From positions 434,001 through 498,000 of the forward strand of contig NZ_JAOVZB010000002.1 of the NCBI RefSeq assembly GCF_025716875.1: DNA of 64,000 bases, written 5' to 3'. Source of the stretch: Marinomonas sargassi. GTDB lineage: Bacteria > Pseudomonadota > Gammaproteobacteria > Pseudomonadales > Marinomonadaceae. Positions 57,473 through 64,000 of this stretch are shown piece after piece; the first letter of the stretch is position 1; every line of letters begins with the position of its first letter. The position numbers and the translations under genes were made by a program. The notes below the pieces were generated by a model. That model saw nothing but the letters and a program-made list of their open reading frames with translations, was not told the DNA's origin and did no database searches.

Positions 57473-58003
57473 TTAGAAGAAAAGCCCTGCTTCTAACTGA
57501 GCTTCTTCACTCATCATTTCACGGGACCAAGGTGGATCGAACACTAATTCAACGTTCACATTTTCCACATTAGGAACCTTGGCAACGCGATACTCTACAT
57601 CACTCACCAAAACAGGACCCATACCACAACCGGGTGCGGTTAATGTCATTTGGATAAACACAGATTTCTCTTCTTGGTTTAAAGAAACCTTGTAGACCAA
57701 ACCTAATGACACCAAACTAATCGGAATCTCAGGGTCAAATACACTGTCTAATGCTTGCCATACTTGGTCTTCGCTAATATTTTCTGAGCCAAGATCGGCA
57801 AAGTCTAATACTTCAGGTTGCTGGCCTATTGCTTCGGCATCAGTACCATCAATACGCAACATATTACCCTGCCAAGTGACGGTATAATTCCCACCTAGAC
57901 TTTGATTAATAGTAATAAATTGTCCTTCAGGAATTATTGCAGGCACCCCATTCGGCACCCTGCGCGCAGGACAGTCACGCTGTGTCACAACCATTTTTTG
58001 CAT
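57473..58003 (-). CDS. sufT: SufT, Fe-S cluster maturation protein (DUF59)
   Basis: A 176-residue protein with an N-terminal SufT-specific part (about 1-70, VVTQRDCPARRVPNGVPAII) and a C-terminal DUF59 domain (about 75-165). The family core appears as LDSVFDPEIPISLVSLGLVYKV, LTAPGCGMGPVLVSDVE and FDPPWSREMMSEEAQLEAG (read in parts). SufT helps load clusters onto high-demand targets. It follows sufA by 5 bp and ends the operon at a terminator. Confidence 0.93.
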   Translation of the reverse strand: MQKMVVTQRDCPARRVPNGVPAIIPEGQFITINQSLGGNYTVTWQGNMLRIDGTDAEAIGQQPEVLDFADLGSENISEDQVWQALDSVFDPEIPISLVSLGLVYKVSLNQEEKSVFIQMTLTAPGCGMGPVLVSDVEYRVAKVPNVENVNVELVFDPPWSREMMSEEAQLEAGLFF

Positions 58004-58008
58004 TAAAA

Positions 58009-58359
58009 TTAGCTCACACTAAAGCTTTCGCCGCAGCCACATTCAGCTACAACATTCGGGTTATTAAACTTTATCACTTCGTTAACACCCTCTCGCACTA
58101 AATCAATTTCAGTACCATTAAGCATATTGATAGAGGCCGAATCCACAGCTAGGTCTAGGCCATCAAAAGACAAAACAACATCAGACTCAGAAGCTTCATC
58201 GACAATATCCAACACATAAGCAAAGCCTGTACAGCCGCTCTCTTTGGTACTTAGGCGAATCAATTTGTTTGGTTGCTTAACTAATTTAGAAGCAAAGTAT
58301 TTTTTTGCCTTAGCGCTTAAAGACACGCTAGAAGCGGGATCGAATGTAGTTGCTGTCAT
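58009..58359 (-). CDS. sufA: A-type Fe-S carrier SufA/ErpA family
   Basis: A 116-residue HesB/IscA-type carrier. The three conserved cysteines are in ESGCTGFAYVLD (about 43) and VVAECGCGESFSV (about 108 and 110). It receives clusters from SufBCD and delivers them to apo-proteins. It lies 9 bp after sufS and 5 bp before sufT. Assignment to SufA as opposed to IscA rests on operon position. Confidence 0.9.
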   Translation of the reverse strand: MTATTFDPASSVSLSAKAKKYFASKLVKQPNKLIRLSTKESGCTGFAYVLDIVDEASESDVVLSFDGLDLAVDSASINMLNGTEIDLVREGVNEVIKFNNPNVVAECGCGESFSVS

Positions 58360-58368
58360 AACAATCTC

Positions 58369-59586
58369 CTAAGCCAACATAGTGCGTACTTTTTTCAAAG
58401 CCGCAAAGAAGGCATCAATCTCTTCTAAAGTGTTATAAATTGAGAAGGATGCACGAGCCGTACCCGGTACATTAAAGCGAGCCATTAAAGGCTGCGCACA
58501 ATGATCACCAGTACGTACAGCAATGCCTTGTCGATCTAGTAAAAAACCGATATCTGCAGGGTGCCCCATATCCAAAACAAAGCTCAAAACACCAATTTTA
58601 CTCTTTGCCTTACCTATGATGGTAAGGCCTTCAAATTCTTCTGCCAGCTTGGTCGCATGATCGAGCAAAGCCTTCTCATGGGCTGCAACACCGGCTTGAT
58701 CCAAAGCAGAGAACCAACGCACGGCTTCCCCCATGGCAATGGCATCTGCAACATTTGGCGTACCAGCTTCGAATCGATAAGGCAGTACATTCCACGTCGC
58801 ATCCTGCAGCGTCACTGTGGAAATCATCTCGCCACCAGTACGCCAGACAGGCCAGCTTTCGAGTACAGACTCACGCCCCCAAAGCACACCAATTCCCATC
58901 GGGCCATAGAGTTTATGACCTGACAAAACATAGAAGTCGCAGTCAATATCTTGCACATCAACCCAACCATGGGCAGCACCTTGGGCGCCATCCACTAATA
59001 CCAATGCATCAACCGCTTTCGCTTTCGCTGTCATTTCTTTAATAGGGTTGATAGTACCTAATGCGTTTGAAACATGAGGAAAAGCAACAAAACGTGTTTT
59101 TTCACTCAACATAGCTTCATAAGCGGCTTGATCAAGTTCACCATCATCGGTGACTGGGATGGTTCTTAATGTTGCACCAGATGCTTTACAAGCTTGCTGC
59201 CATGTCACTAAGTTAGCGTGATGGTCCATTTGTGTAGCAATGACTTCATCTTCTGGAGACAACAAGGAAGCCAAGCCATTGGCAACAATATTGATACCCT
59301 CTGTGGTCCCTGTCGTCCAAATCACTTCCTCACGCTTAGGCGCATTCATGAAGTCTTTGATAATGTCGCGAGCGGCTTCGAAATTTCGCGTCGCTTCATC
59401 GGCCAAACGGTGGGCACCACGATGAACATTTGAGTTACACGTCGTATAGTAATCTACCAGAGCATCTATCACGCACTGTGGCTTTTGGGTTGTCGCCGCA
59501 TTGTCTAAATAAATCAGCGGCTTGCCATCAATTTCTCTCTTTAAAATCGGAAATTGAGCACGAACAGCATCGACATCAAAACTCAT
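58369..59586 (-). CDS. sufS: Class II cysteine desulfurase SufS
   Basis: A 405-residue SufS/CsdA desulfurase. LIYLDNAATTQKPQCVIDAL, NSNVHRGAHRLADEAT, the PLP Lys in YVLSGHKLYGPMGIGVLWG and the catalytic Cys in VRTGDHCAQPLMARF (about 362) are intact. It supplies persulfide sulfur through SufE to SufB. It lies 12 bp after sufD in the suf operon. Confidence 0.96.
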   Translation of the reverse strand: MSFDVDAVRAQFPILKREIDGKPLIYLDNAATTQKPQCVIDALVDYYTTCNSNVHRGAHRLADEATRNFEAARDIIKDFMNAPKREEVIWTTGTTEGINIVANGLASLLSPEDEVIATQMDHHANLVTWQQACKASGATLRTIPVTDDGELDQAAYEAMLSEKTRFVAFPHVSNALGTINPIKEMTAKAKAVDALVLVDGAQGAAHGWVDVQDIDCDFYVLSGHKLYGPMGIGVLWGRESVLESWPVWRTGGEMISTVTLQDATWNVLPYRFEAGTPNVADAIAMGEAVRWFSALDQAGVAAHEKALLDHATKLAEEFEGLTIIGKAKSKIGVLSFVLDMGHPADIGFLLDRQGIAVRTGDHCAQPLMARFNVPGTARASFSIYNTLEEIDAFFAALKKVRTMLA

Positions 59587-59598
59587 ATTTTTTCTCGC

Positions 59599-60858
59599 TT
59601 ACATCACTTCCATTTGCGCAAAGCGCTCACGGATTATTGGGCGAATCCACTCAGCCAAGGTTTCATTTGGCATCAAATCAATCAGCTCATTAATAAAACC
59701 AAAGTTCAGCATTACCTGTGCTTTTGCACGACTTACGCCACGAGTTTGTAAGTAATACAAAGCTTGCTTGTCAATTTGCGCCACTGTCGCACCGTGGGCA
59801 CAACGCACATCATCGGCATAAATCTCCAACTCTGGCTTAGTGTTGATTTCGGCTTTATCAGACAATAACAAGTTACGGTTATTCAACTCCGCCAAGGTTT
59901 TCTGAGCATCTTTATGGATATGAATACGGCCGTTAAATACCGCACGTGCGCGGTCAGCGACGATGCAACGCACATTTTCTTCGGTAGTACCGTTAGGCAT
60001 GGCATGCTCAACTGTGGCATGTAAATCGAACAACTCCTTATCGTCCAACAAATACATAGCATTCAGCTTAGCGTCAGCGAACTCACCAGCATGGATAATA
60101 TCGGTATCTAAACGAGATAATTCACTACCAAAAGCCACAATCGTACTGTTCATTTTAGCGTGGTCATGCAAGTTAAAGTGACAACCACCTACAGCAAGGT
60201 TACTACCCGTTTGTAGCGCAAAACGGTAATGCTCTAGATATGCTTTTGGAGCAATATTGTACTCAACAAAAGCCGTACTTAAGGAATCGCCTTGCGCTTG
60301 AACATCTTCGATAACCGTTAAACGAGCACCAGCTTCAAGAGACACTAGAACACGAGTATGCGACTCAGCACCTTGGCTCAATAGCGAACTAATACGAACA
60401 GGCTCATCAATTTTTACATTCTCTTCAACAGAGACAATCACAACATCATTTACTAAGGCATCGTTCACCAAACCAAAAAGGTGGCGCTCAGGCTTAATCG
60501 TTGAGAACTCTTGTAATGCAGAAGCTTGCTGTTCTGGGCTTAACTCGCTACCAAGAGCAATCGTTAAGCCTTCTGGTAATGTATCTGCCAGTTGAACTTT
60601 ATCTAGTTGGCCATTAACGAAAGCCAATTCAATAGCATTTAAACCATCAATCGCCAGAGGCAATAAGCCCGTTTGATTTTCAACTGGAACCGCTTTGCTA
60701 CGCTCTATAGGACGTAAAGGAGTATAACGCCACGCTTCTGTTTTACGCGTTGGCCATTTCGTTGCAGATAATAGCTCCAGAGCGTGAGCTCGTTTTGGCG
60801 CTAGCCAATCGCTATTATCCTGCCCACGAGCGATGGCACTTTCTAACCATGCACTCAT
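59599..60858 (-). CDS. sufD: Fe-S cluster assembly protein SufD
   Basis: A 419-residue SufD. The beta-helix core (about 120-370) includes SLEAGARLTVIEDVQAQ, DLHATVEHAMPNGTTEENVRCIVADRARAVFNGRIHIHKDAQKT in parts, and the typical DDVRCAHGATVAQIDKQALYYLQTRG near the end. It forms the SufBC2D scaffold with SufB and SufC. It begins 3 bp after sufC and is probably translationally coupled. Confidence 0.95.
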   Translation of the reverse strand: MSAWLESAIARGQDNSDWLAPKRAHALELLSATKWPTRKTEAWRYTPLRPIERSKAVPVENQTGLLPLAIDGLNAIELAFVNGQLDKVQLADTLPEGLTIALGSELSPEQQASALQEFSTIKPERHLFGLVNDALVNDVVIVSVEENVKIDEPVRISSLLSQGAESHTRVLVSLEAGARLTVIEDVQAQGDSLSTAFVEYNIAPKAYLEHYRFALQTGSNLAVGGCHFNLHDHAKMNSTIVAFGSELSRLDTDIIHAGEFADAKLNAMYLLDDKELFDLHATVEHAMPNGTTEENVRCIVADRARAVFNGRIHIHKDAQKTLAELNNRNLLLSDKAEINTKPELEIYADDVRCAHGATVAQIDKQALYYLQTRGVSRAKAQVMLNFGFINELIDLMPNETLAEWIRPIIRERFAQMEVM

Positions 60859-60861
60859 TCG

Positions 60862-61647
60862 TTACCCCTCAAGCTCGTCTTCAGTCGGTTCTGTTTGCAA
60901 CCAAGCGTAACCTTGAGCTTCAAGTTCTTGAGCCAATGACGCATCACCACTTTTCACAATTTTGCCGTTTGAAAGTACATGAACAAAGTCAGGCTTGATG
61001 TAGTCAAGAAGGCGCTGGTAGTGGGTCACAACAATAAAACTGCGGTCACTTGAACGTTGGCTGTTTACACCTTCTGCAACCACTTGAAGAGCATCGATAT
61101 CTAGACCTGAATCGGTTTCATCAAGGATACAAAGTTTAGGCTGAAGCAATAGCATCTGCATCAATTCATTACGTTTTTTCTCACCGCCAGAAAAACCTTC
61201 GTTGACGCCACGTTTTAGGAAAGAAATAGGCAGATCAACTTTTTTACAGGCCGCTTTCGCTTCTTTTAAGAAATCTGCTGAACTAATCGCTTCTTCTCCA
61301 CGCGCTTCACGTTGAGCATCAACAGAAGCTTTCAAAAACTCAAGGTTACTCACACCAGGAATTTCTACAGGGTACTGAAAAGCAAGAAACAAACCTGCGC
61401 GAGCTCGCTCTTCTGTTTCCATATCAAGCAAGTCTTCACCACCGAGCACTACACTACCACTATCTACTGTGTAGCCTTCGCGACCAGACAATACATAACC
61501 CATAGTACTTTTACCGGCACCGTTAGGCCCCATGATGGCATGCACTTCACCCGGCTTAACTTCTAGATCAAGTCCTTTTAAGATCTGCTTCTCTTCTACG
61601 CTTGCGTATAAATCTTTTATCGTCAACAAATTGTTGCTATTAGACAT
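60862..61647 (-). CDS. sufC: Fe-S cluster assembly ATPase SufC
   Basis: A 261-residue ABC ATPase. Walker A GPNGAGKST (about 37-45), signature FSGGEKKRNE (about 149-158), Walker B LCILDETDSGLD (about 170-181) and the H-loop VVTHYQRL are present. It powers conformational change in SufBC2D. The ATG at 61647 (MSNSNNLL) has GGAA upstream; a TTG two codons earlier is less likely. It lies 13 bp after sufB. Confidence 0.96.
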   Translation of the reverse strand: MSNSNNLLTIKDLYASVEEKQILKGLDLEVKPGEVHAIMGPNGAGKSTMGYVLSGREGYTVDSGSVVLGGEDLLDMETEERARAGLFLAFQYPVEIPGVSNLEFLKASVDAQREARGEEAISSADFLKEAKAACKKVDLPISFLKRGVNEGFSGGEKKRNELMQMLLLQPKLCILDETDSGLDIDALQVVAEGVNSQRSSDRSFIVVTHYQRLLDYIKPDFVHVLSNGKIVKSGDASLAQELEAQGYAWLQTEPTEDELEG

Positions 61648-61660
61648 GTTCAATAATTCC

Positions 61661-63097
61661 TTAACCTACAGAGCCTTCAAGGCTTATTTCTAGTAATTTG
61701 CCTGCTTCAACAGCAAATTCCATTGGTAATTCTTTAAATACTTCCTTACAGAAGCCATTCACTATCATGGAAACCGCTTTTTCAGGGTCCAAGCCACGTT
61801 GCTGACATAAAAACATTTGTTCATCACTTACTTTTGAAGTGGTCGCTTCGTGCTCGATAATAGCGGAAGGGTTACGGCTTTCGACATAAGGGAAAGTGTG
61901 GGCACCACATTGATCGCCAATCAGTAGAGAGTCACATTGAGTGAAGTTACGGGCACCTTCAGCACCAGCAGCCATTCGCACCAAGCCGCGGTAGCTACCA
62001 TTACTTTTTCCTGCTGAAATACCTTTAGCAATAATGGTCGACTTGGTATTTTTACCAAGGTGGATCATTTTCGTACCTGTATCCGCTTGCTGGCGGCCAC
62101 GGGTCAATGCCACTGAGTAAAATTCACCAACACTGTTATCGCCTTTCAATACACAGCTTGGGTACTTCCAAGTAACCGCTGAACCTGTTTCCACTTGAGT
62201 CCAAGAGATTTTGGCATTGGTATGACATACACCACGCTTAGTTACGAAGTTATAAATACCACCTTTACCGTCTTCATCCCCCGGATACCAATTCTGCACC
62301 GTAGAGTATTTGATTTCGGCATCATCCATAGCAACCAATTCAACCACTGCAGCGTGTAATTGGTTTTCATCACGTTGAGGCGCGGTACAACCTTCAAGAT
62401 AACTAACGTGACTGCCTTCATCAGCAATAATCAAGGTACGCTCGAACTGCCCTGTATTTTGTTCATTAATACGGAAGTAAGTAGATAGTTCCATAGGGCA
62501 ACGGGTGCCTTTTGGTATATAGACAAAAGAACCATCGGTAAAGACTGCGCAATTCAACGCGCTGTAATAGTTATCCTTTTTAGCAACAACACTACCTAGA
62601 TACTTCTTAACTAGGTCTGGGTATTTTTGAATCGCTTCTGAGATAGGGCAGAAGATAACGCCCGCCTCTTCTAGCTTTTCACGGAAAGTGGTGACGACAG
62701 AGACAGAATCGAAAACAGCATCAACCGCAACACCTGCAAGCATTTGCTGCTCGATAAGAGGGATACCTAGTTTTTCATAGGTACGCAGTAATTCAGGGTC
62801 TACTTCATCAAGAGACTTAGGTTTATCTTTCATGCTCTTTGGTGCGGAATAGTAGGAAATCGCTTGGAAGTCGATTTTTGGGTAATCCACTAAAGCCCAA
62901 TCAGGCTCTTCCATCTGCAACCAATCGCGAAATGCACCTAAGCGCCATTCAAGCATCCATTCAGGTTCGCCCTTCATTTTAGAAATACGCTGGATAACAC
63001 TTTCGTCCAAACCGGGTGCAAAGGTTTCTGATTCCACGTCAGAAACAAAACCCGCTTCGTATTCTCTTGCCAGCGCCTTATCTATCTGCTCAGTCAT
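61661..63097 (-). CDS. sufB: Fe-S cluster assembly protein SufB
   Basis: A 478-residue SufB, the main scaffold on which the cluster forms. [46 protein letters not shown] (in parts), [25 protein letters not shown] (in parts) and [25 protein letters not shown] are diagnostic. The Cys of [10 protein letters not shown] is the conserved sulfur-accepting residue. First suf gene after iscR, 92 bp away. Confidence 0.97.
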   Translation of the reverse strand: MTEQIDKALAREYEAGFVSDVESETFAPGLDESVIQRISKMKGEPEWMLEWRLGAFRDWLQMEEPDWALVDYPKIDFQAISYYSAPKSMKDKPKSLDEVDPELLRTYEKLGIPLIEQQMLAGVAVDAVFDSVSVVTTFREKLEEAGVIFCPISEAIQKYPDLVKKYLGSVVAKKDNYYSALNCAVFTDGSFVYIPKGTRCPMELSTYFRINEQNTGQFERTLIIADEGSHVSYLEGCTAPQRDENQLHAAVVELVAMDDAEIKYSTVQNWYPGDEDGKGGIYNFVTKRGVCHTNAKISWTQVETGSAVTWKYPSCVLKGDNSVGEFYSVALTRGRQQADTGTKMIHLGKNTKSTIIAKGISAGKSNGSYRGLVRMAAGAEGARNFTQCDSLLIGDQCGAHTFPYVESRNPSAIIEHEATTSKVSDEQMFLCQQRGLDPEKAVSMIVNGFCKEVFKELPMEFAVEAGKLLEISLEGSVG

Positions 63098-63117
63098 ATA
63101 TAAAAGCTCACTTTTGA

Positions 63118-63157
63118 TAGGAACCCTTTTCTCTCAATATGAGAGTCACAGGTTCTA
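63118..63157 (-). other. Imperfect hairpin in the iscR-sufB gap
   Basis: TAGGAACC (63118-63125) and GGTTCTA (63151-63157), with an inner CTCTC...GAGAG pair, form a stem-loop without a T tract. It could be a processing or stability element between iscR and sufB. Confidence 0.4.
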
Positions 63158-63189
63158 CTAAATTTATTCTTTACTTAGCCAATACTTTT

Positions 63190-63675
63190 CTAGCCAATAA
63201 TGGCCGCGTTAATTTTGTCATCAACACAAGTTTGTTGGCTTTCAATACTTTGTCGTTCAGCTACTTGTCTTACATCTTCTCTTGCAACTAGCTGAGCCAA
63301 ACTAATTTGATTTAAAAAATCGTGAATCTGATCACTTAAATCACACCATAAATAGTGGGTTAGACATGTGGTTCCACCCTGGCAATCACTGCGCCCACTG
63401 CAGCCTGTTGCATCAACAGACTCGTTAACGGCATCAACTATCTGGGCGACAAAAATGTCTTCTTTTAAGCGGCTCAATCGATAGCCACCACCCGGCCCTC
63501 TCACACTAGTAACCAATACACTCTTGCGAAGCTTTGAGAACAACTGCTCAAGGTAAGAAAGAGAGATTCCTTGCCGATTTGAAATGTCCGATAAGGACAC
63601 TGGCCCTTGATCTGAATGCAATGCTAGATCAAGCATGGCGGTTACCGCATAACGACCTTTTGTTGTTAAGCGCAT
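63190..63675 (-). CDS. iscR: Fe-S cluster-sensing transcriptional regulator IscR (Rrf2 family)
   Basis: A 161-residue Rrf2 regulator. The N-terminal [19 protein letters not shown] and winged helix-turn-helix ([20 protein letters not shown]) match IscR. Three cysteines within [15 protein letters not shown] (about 92, 98, 104) are the [2Fe-2S] ligands. Holo-IscR represses type 1 promoters, and apo-IscR can activate type 2 sites. It leads the suf operon here, not an isc operon. Two type 1 boxes overlap its promoter, predicting autorepression together with suf. Confidence 0.95.
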   Translation of the reverse strand: MRLTTKGRYAVTAMLDLALHSDQGPVSLSDISNRQGISLSYLEQLFSKLRKSVLVTSVRGPGGGYRLSRLKEDIFVAQIVDAVNESVDATGCSGRSDCQGGTTCLTHYLWCDLSDQIHDFLNQISLAQLVAREDVRQVAERQSIESQQTCVDDKINAAIIG

Positions 63676-63709
63676 AAGCTATCCAATAAGATTTTTCATG
63701 TGGAGGTGA

Positions 63710-63768
63710 ATACTACACAAAACCTACTGTTTTTATCAAGTATTTACCCGACTATTTTAGTAGGTTAT
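63710..63768 (-). promoter_or_regulatory. iscR-suf promoter with two abutting type 1 IscR boxes
   Basis: On the minus strand, ATAACCTACTAAAATAGTC (start of the 25-base box 63744-63768) matches the E. coli type 1 consensus at about 22 of 25 positions. ATACTTGATAAAAACAGTAG (start of the adjoining box 63719-63743) matches about 19 of 25, counted by eye. The second box covers a -35 TTGATA (63734-63739). The -10 TAGTAT (63710-63715) follows an 18-base spacer. A bound repressor would block the promoter directly. Confidence 0.85.
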
Positions 63769-63916
63769 TCCCACAGCAAGGAACGCAGCGCATTTTACGC
63801 ACTACTGACTAAAAACAAAACAGGAGAATGAGCACCTATCTAGAAAATAAGTGCCACGAATGAGAAAAATAAAAAGATAAGCATCAAGGCATCAGAAATA
63901 CAAACAGCATACGAAT
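63769..63916. other. Gap between iscR promoter and the next minus-strand gene
   Basis: 148 bases, A-rich toward 63850-63900, with no recognised promoter, terminator or RNA. It probably holds the 3' untranslated part of the upstream gene. Confidence 0.4.
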
Positions 63917-64000
63917 TTAGCGGGTAAATTTCTTTCGCCAGGTATCCCGGCGTAGCGCATCTCTTTTTTCATAAGTTTGAAGAGCCGCCTGCAATTGCGT
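63917..64000 (-). CDS. 3' end of an unidentified gene (partial)
   Basis: An open frame of 27 codons runs from the window edge to a TAA at 63917-63919 on the minus strand, giving a basic, helical end (QAALQTYEKRDALRRDTW then RKKFTR). It lies just where an upstream gene such as cysE would be in many gammaproteobacteria, but the residues do not let me name it. Confidence 0.4.
   Translation of the reverse strand, partial: TQLQAALQTYEKRDALRRDTWRKKFTR

Overview
The window reads as chromosome of a marine gammaproteobacterium of the Oceanospirillales type, most likely Marinomonas or a close relative. This is an inference from gene content: an iscR-led suf operon, a DctPQM TRAP transporter, a bacterial pepsin homologue, an IspG-HisS-YfgM-BamB-Der core block, and moderate-to-low G+C with A+T-rich gaps. 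No tRNA, rRNA, CRISPR array, prophage or complete insertion sequence was seen. Two short non-autonomous transposon-like elements are present.

Layout. 1-3.05 kb: the 3' part of a glutamate synthase large-subunit gene carrying an unusual C-terminal extension, then a CysJ-type diflavin reductase. 3.2-8.2 kb: a compact operon of a cytoplasmic pepsin-family aspartic peptidase, a protein with two tandem avidin-like barrels, and a large hybrid histidine kinase. This is the most unusual part of the window. 8.2-9.5 kb: a MAPEG membrane protein and a DUF4344 metallopeptidase. 9.8-17.2 kb: a glycogen operon made of a phosphorylase-kinase-alpha/GH15-like protein, GlgB and GlgX. 17.3-23.1 kb: a LysR divergon with a BesD/HalD-like Fe(II)/2-oxoglutarate oxygenase on one side and a TRAP transporter plus L-aspartate dehydrogenase on the other. 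23.2-26.6 kb: SrkA kinase, RecQ-type helicase, VOC protein.

26.7-41.2 kb is bounded by two inverted copies of a 280-bp IS5-like MITE. Inside are a GIY-YIG protein whose stop codon lies in the MITE, an MFS carrier, a DUF1127-LysE pair opposite a MocR regulator with repeated candidate operator boxes, a DHH phosphoesterase, a three-gene RND efflux operon, an oxaloacetate-decarboxylase-like enzyme, and a lumazine synthase under an FMN riboswitch. 41.4-46.4 kb: a chemoreceptor, YbaM, thiopurine methyltransferase and YgiQ.

46.4-64 kb is almost wholly on the minus strand and consists of housekeeping genes. In transcription order they are iscR-sufB-sufC-sufD-sufS-sufA-sufT (ending at a terminator), sufE and an IscS-type cysteine desulfurase, ndk, then rlmN-pilF/pilW-rodZ-ispG-hisS-yfgM-bamB-der. 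The iscR promoter carries two abutting 25-bp type 1 IscR boxes, so iscR probably represses itself together with the whole suf operon when Fe-S supply is sufficient.

Motifs, starts, spacings, hairpins and repeats were read directly from the sequence. Family names come from recognised motifs and overall similarity. No database search was run.
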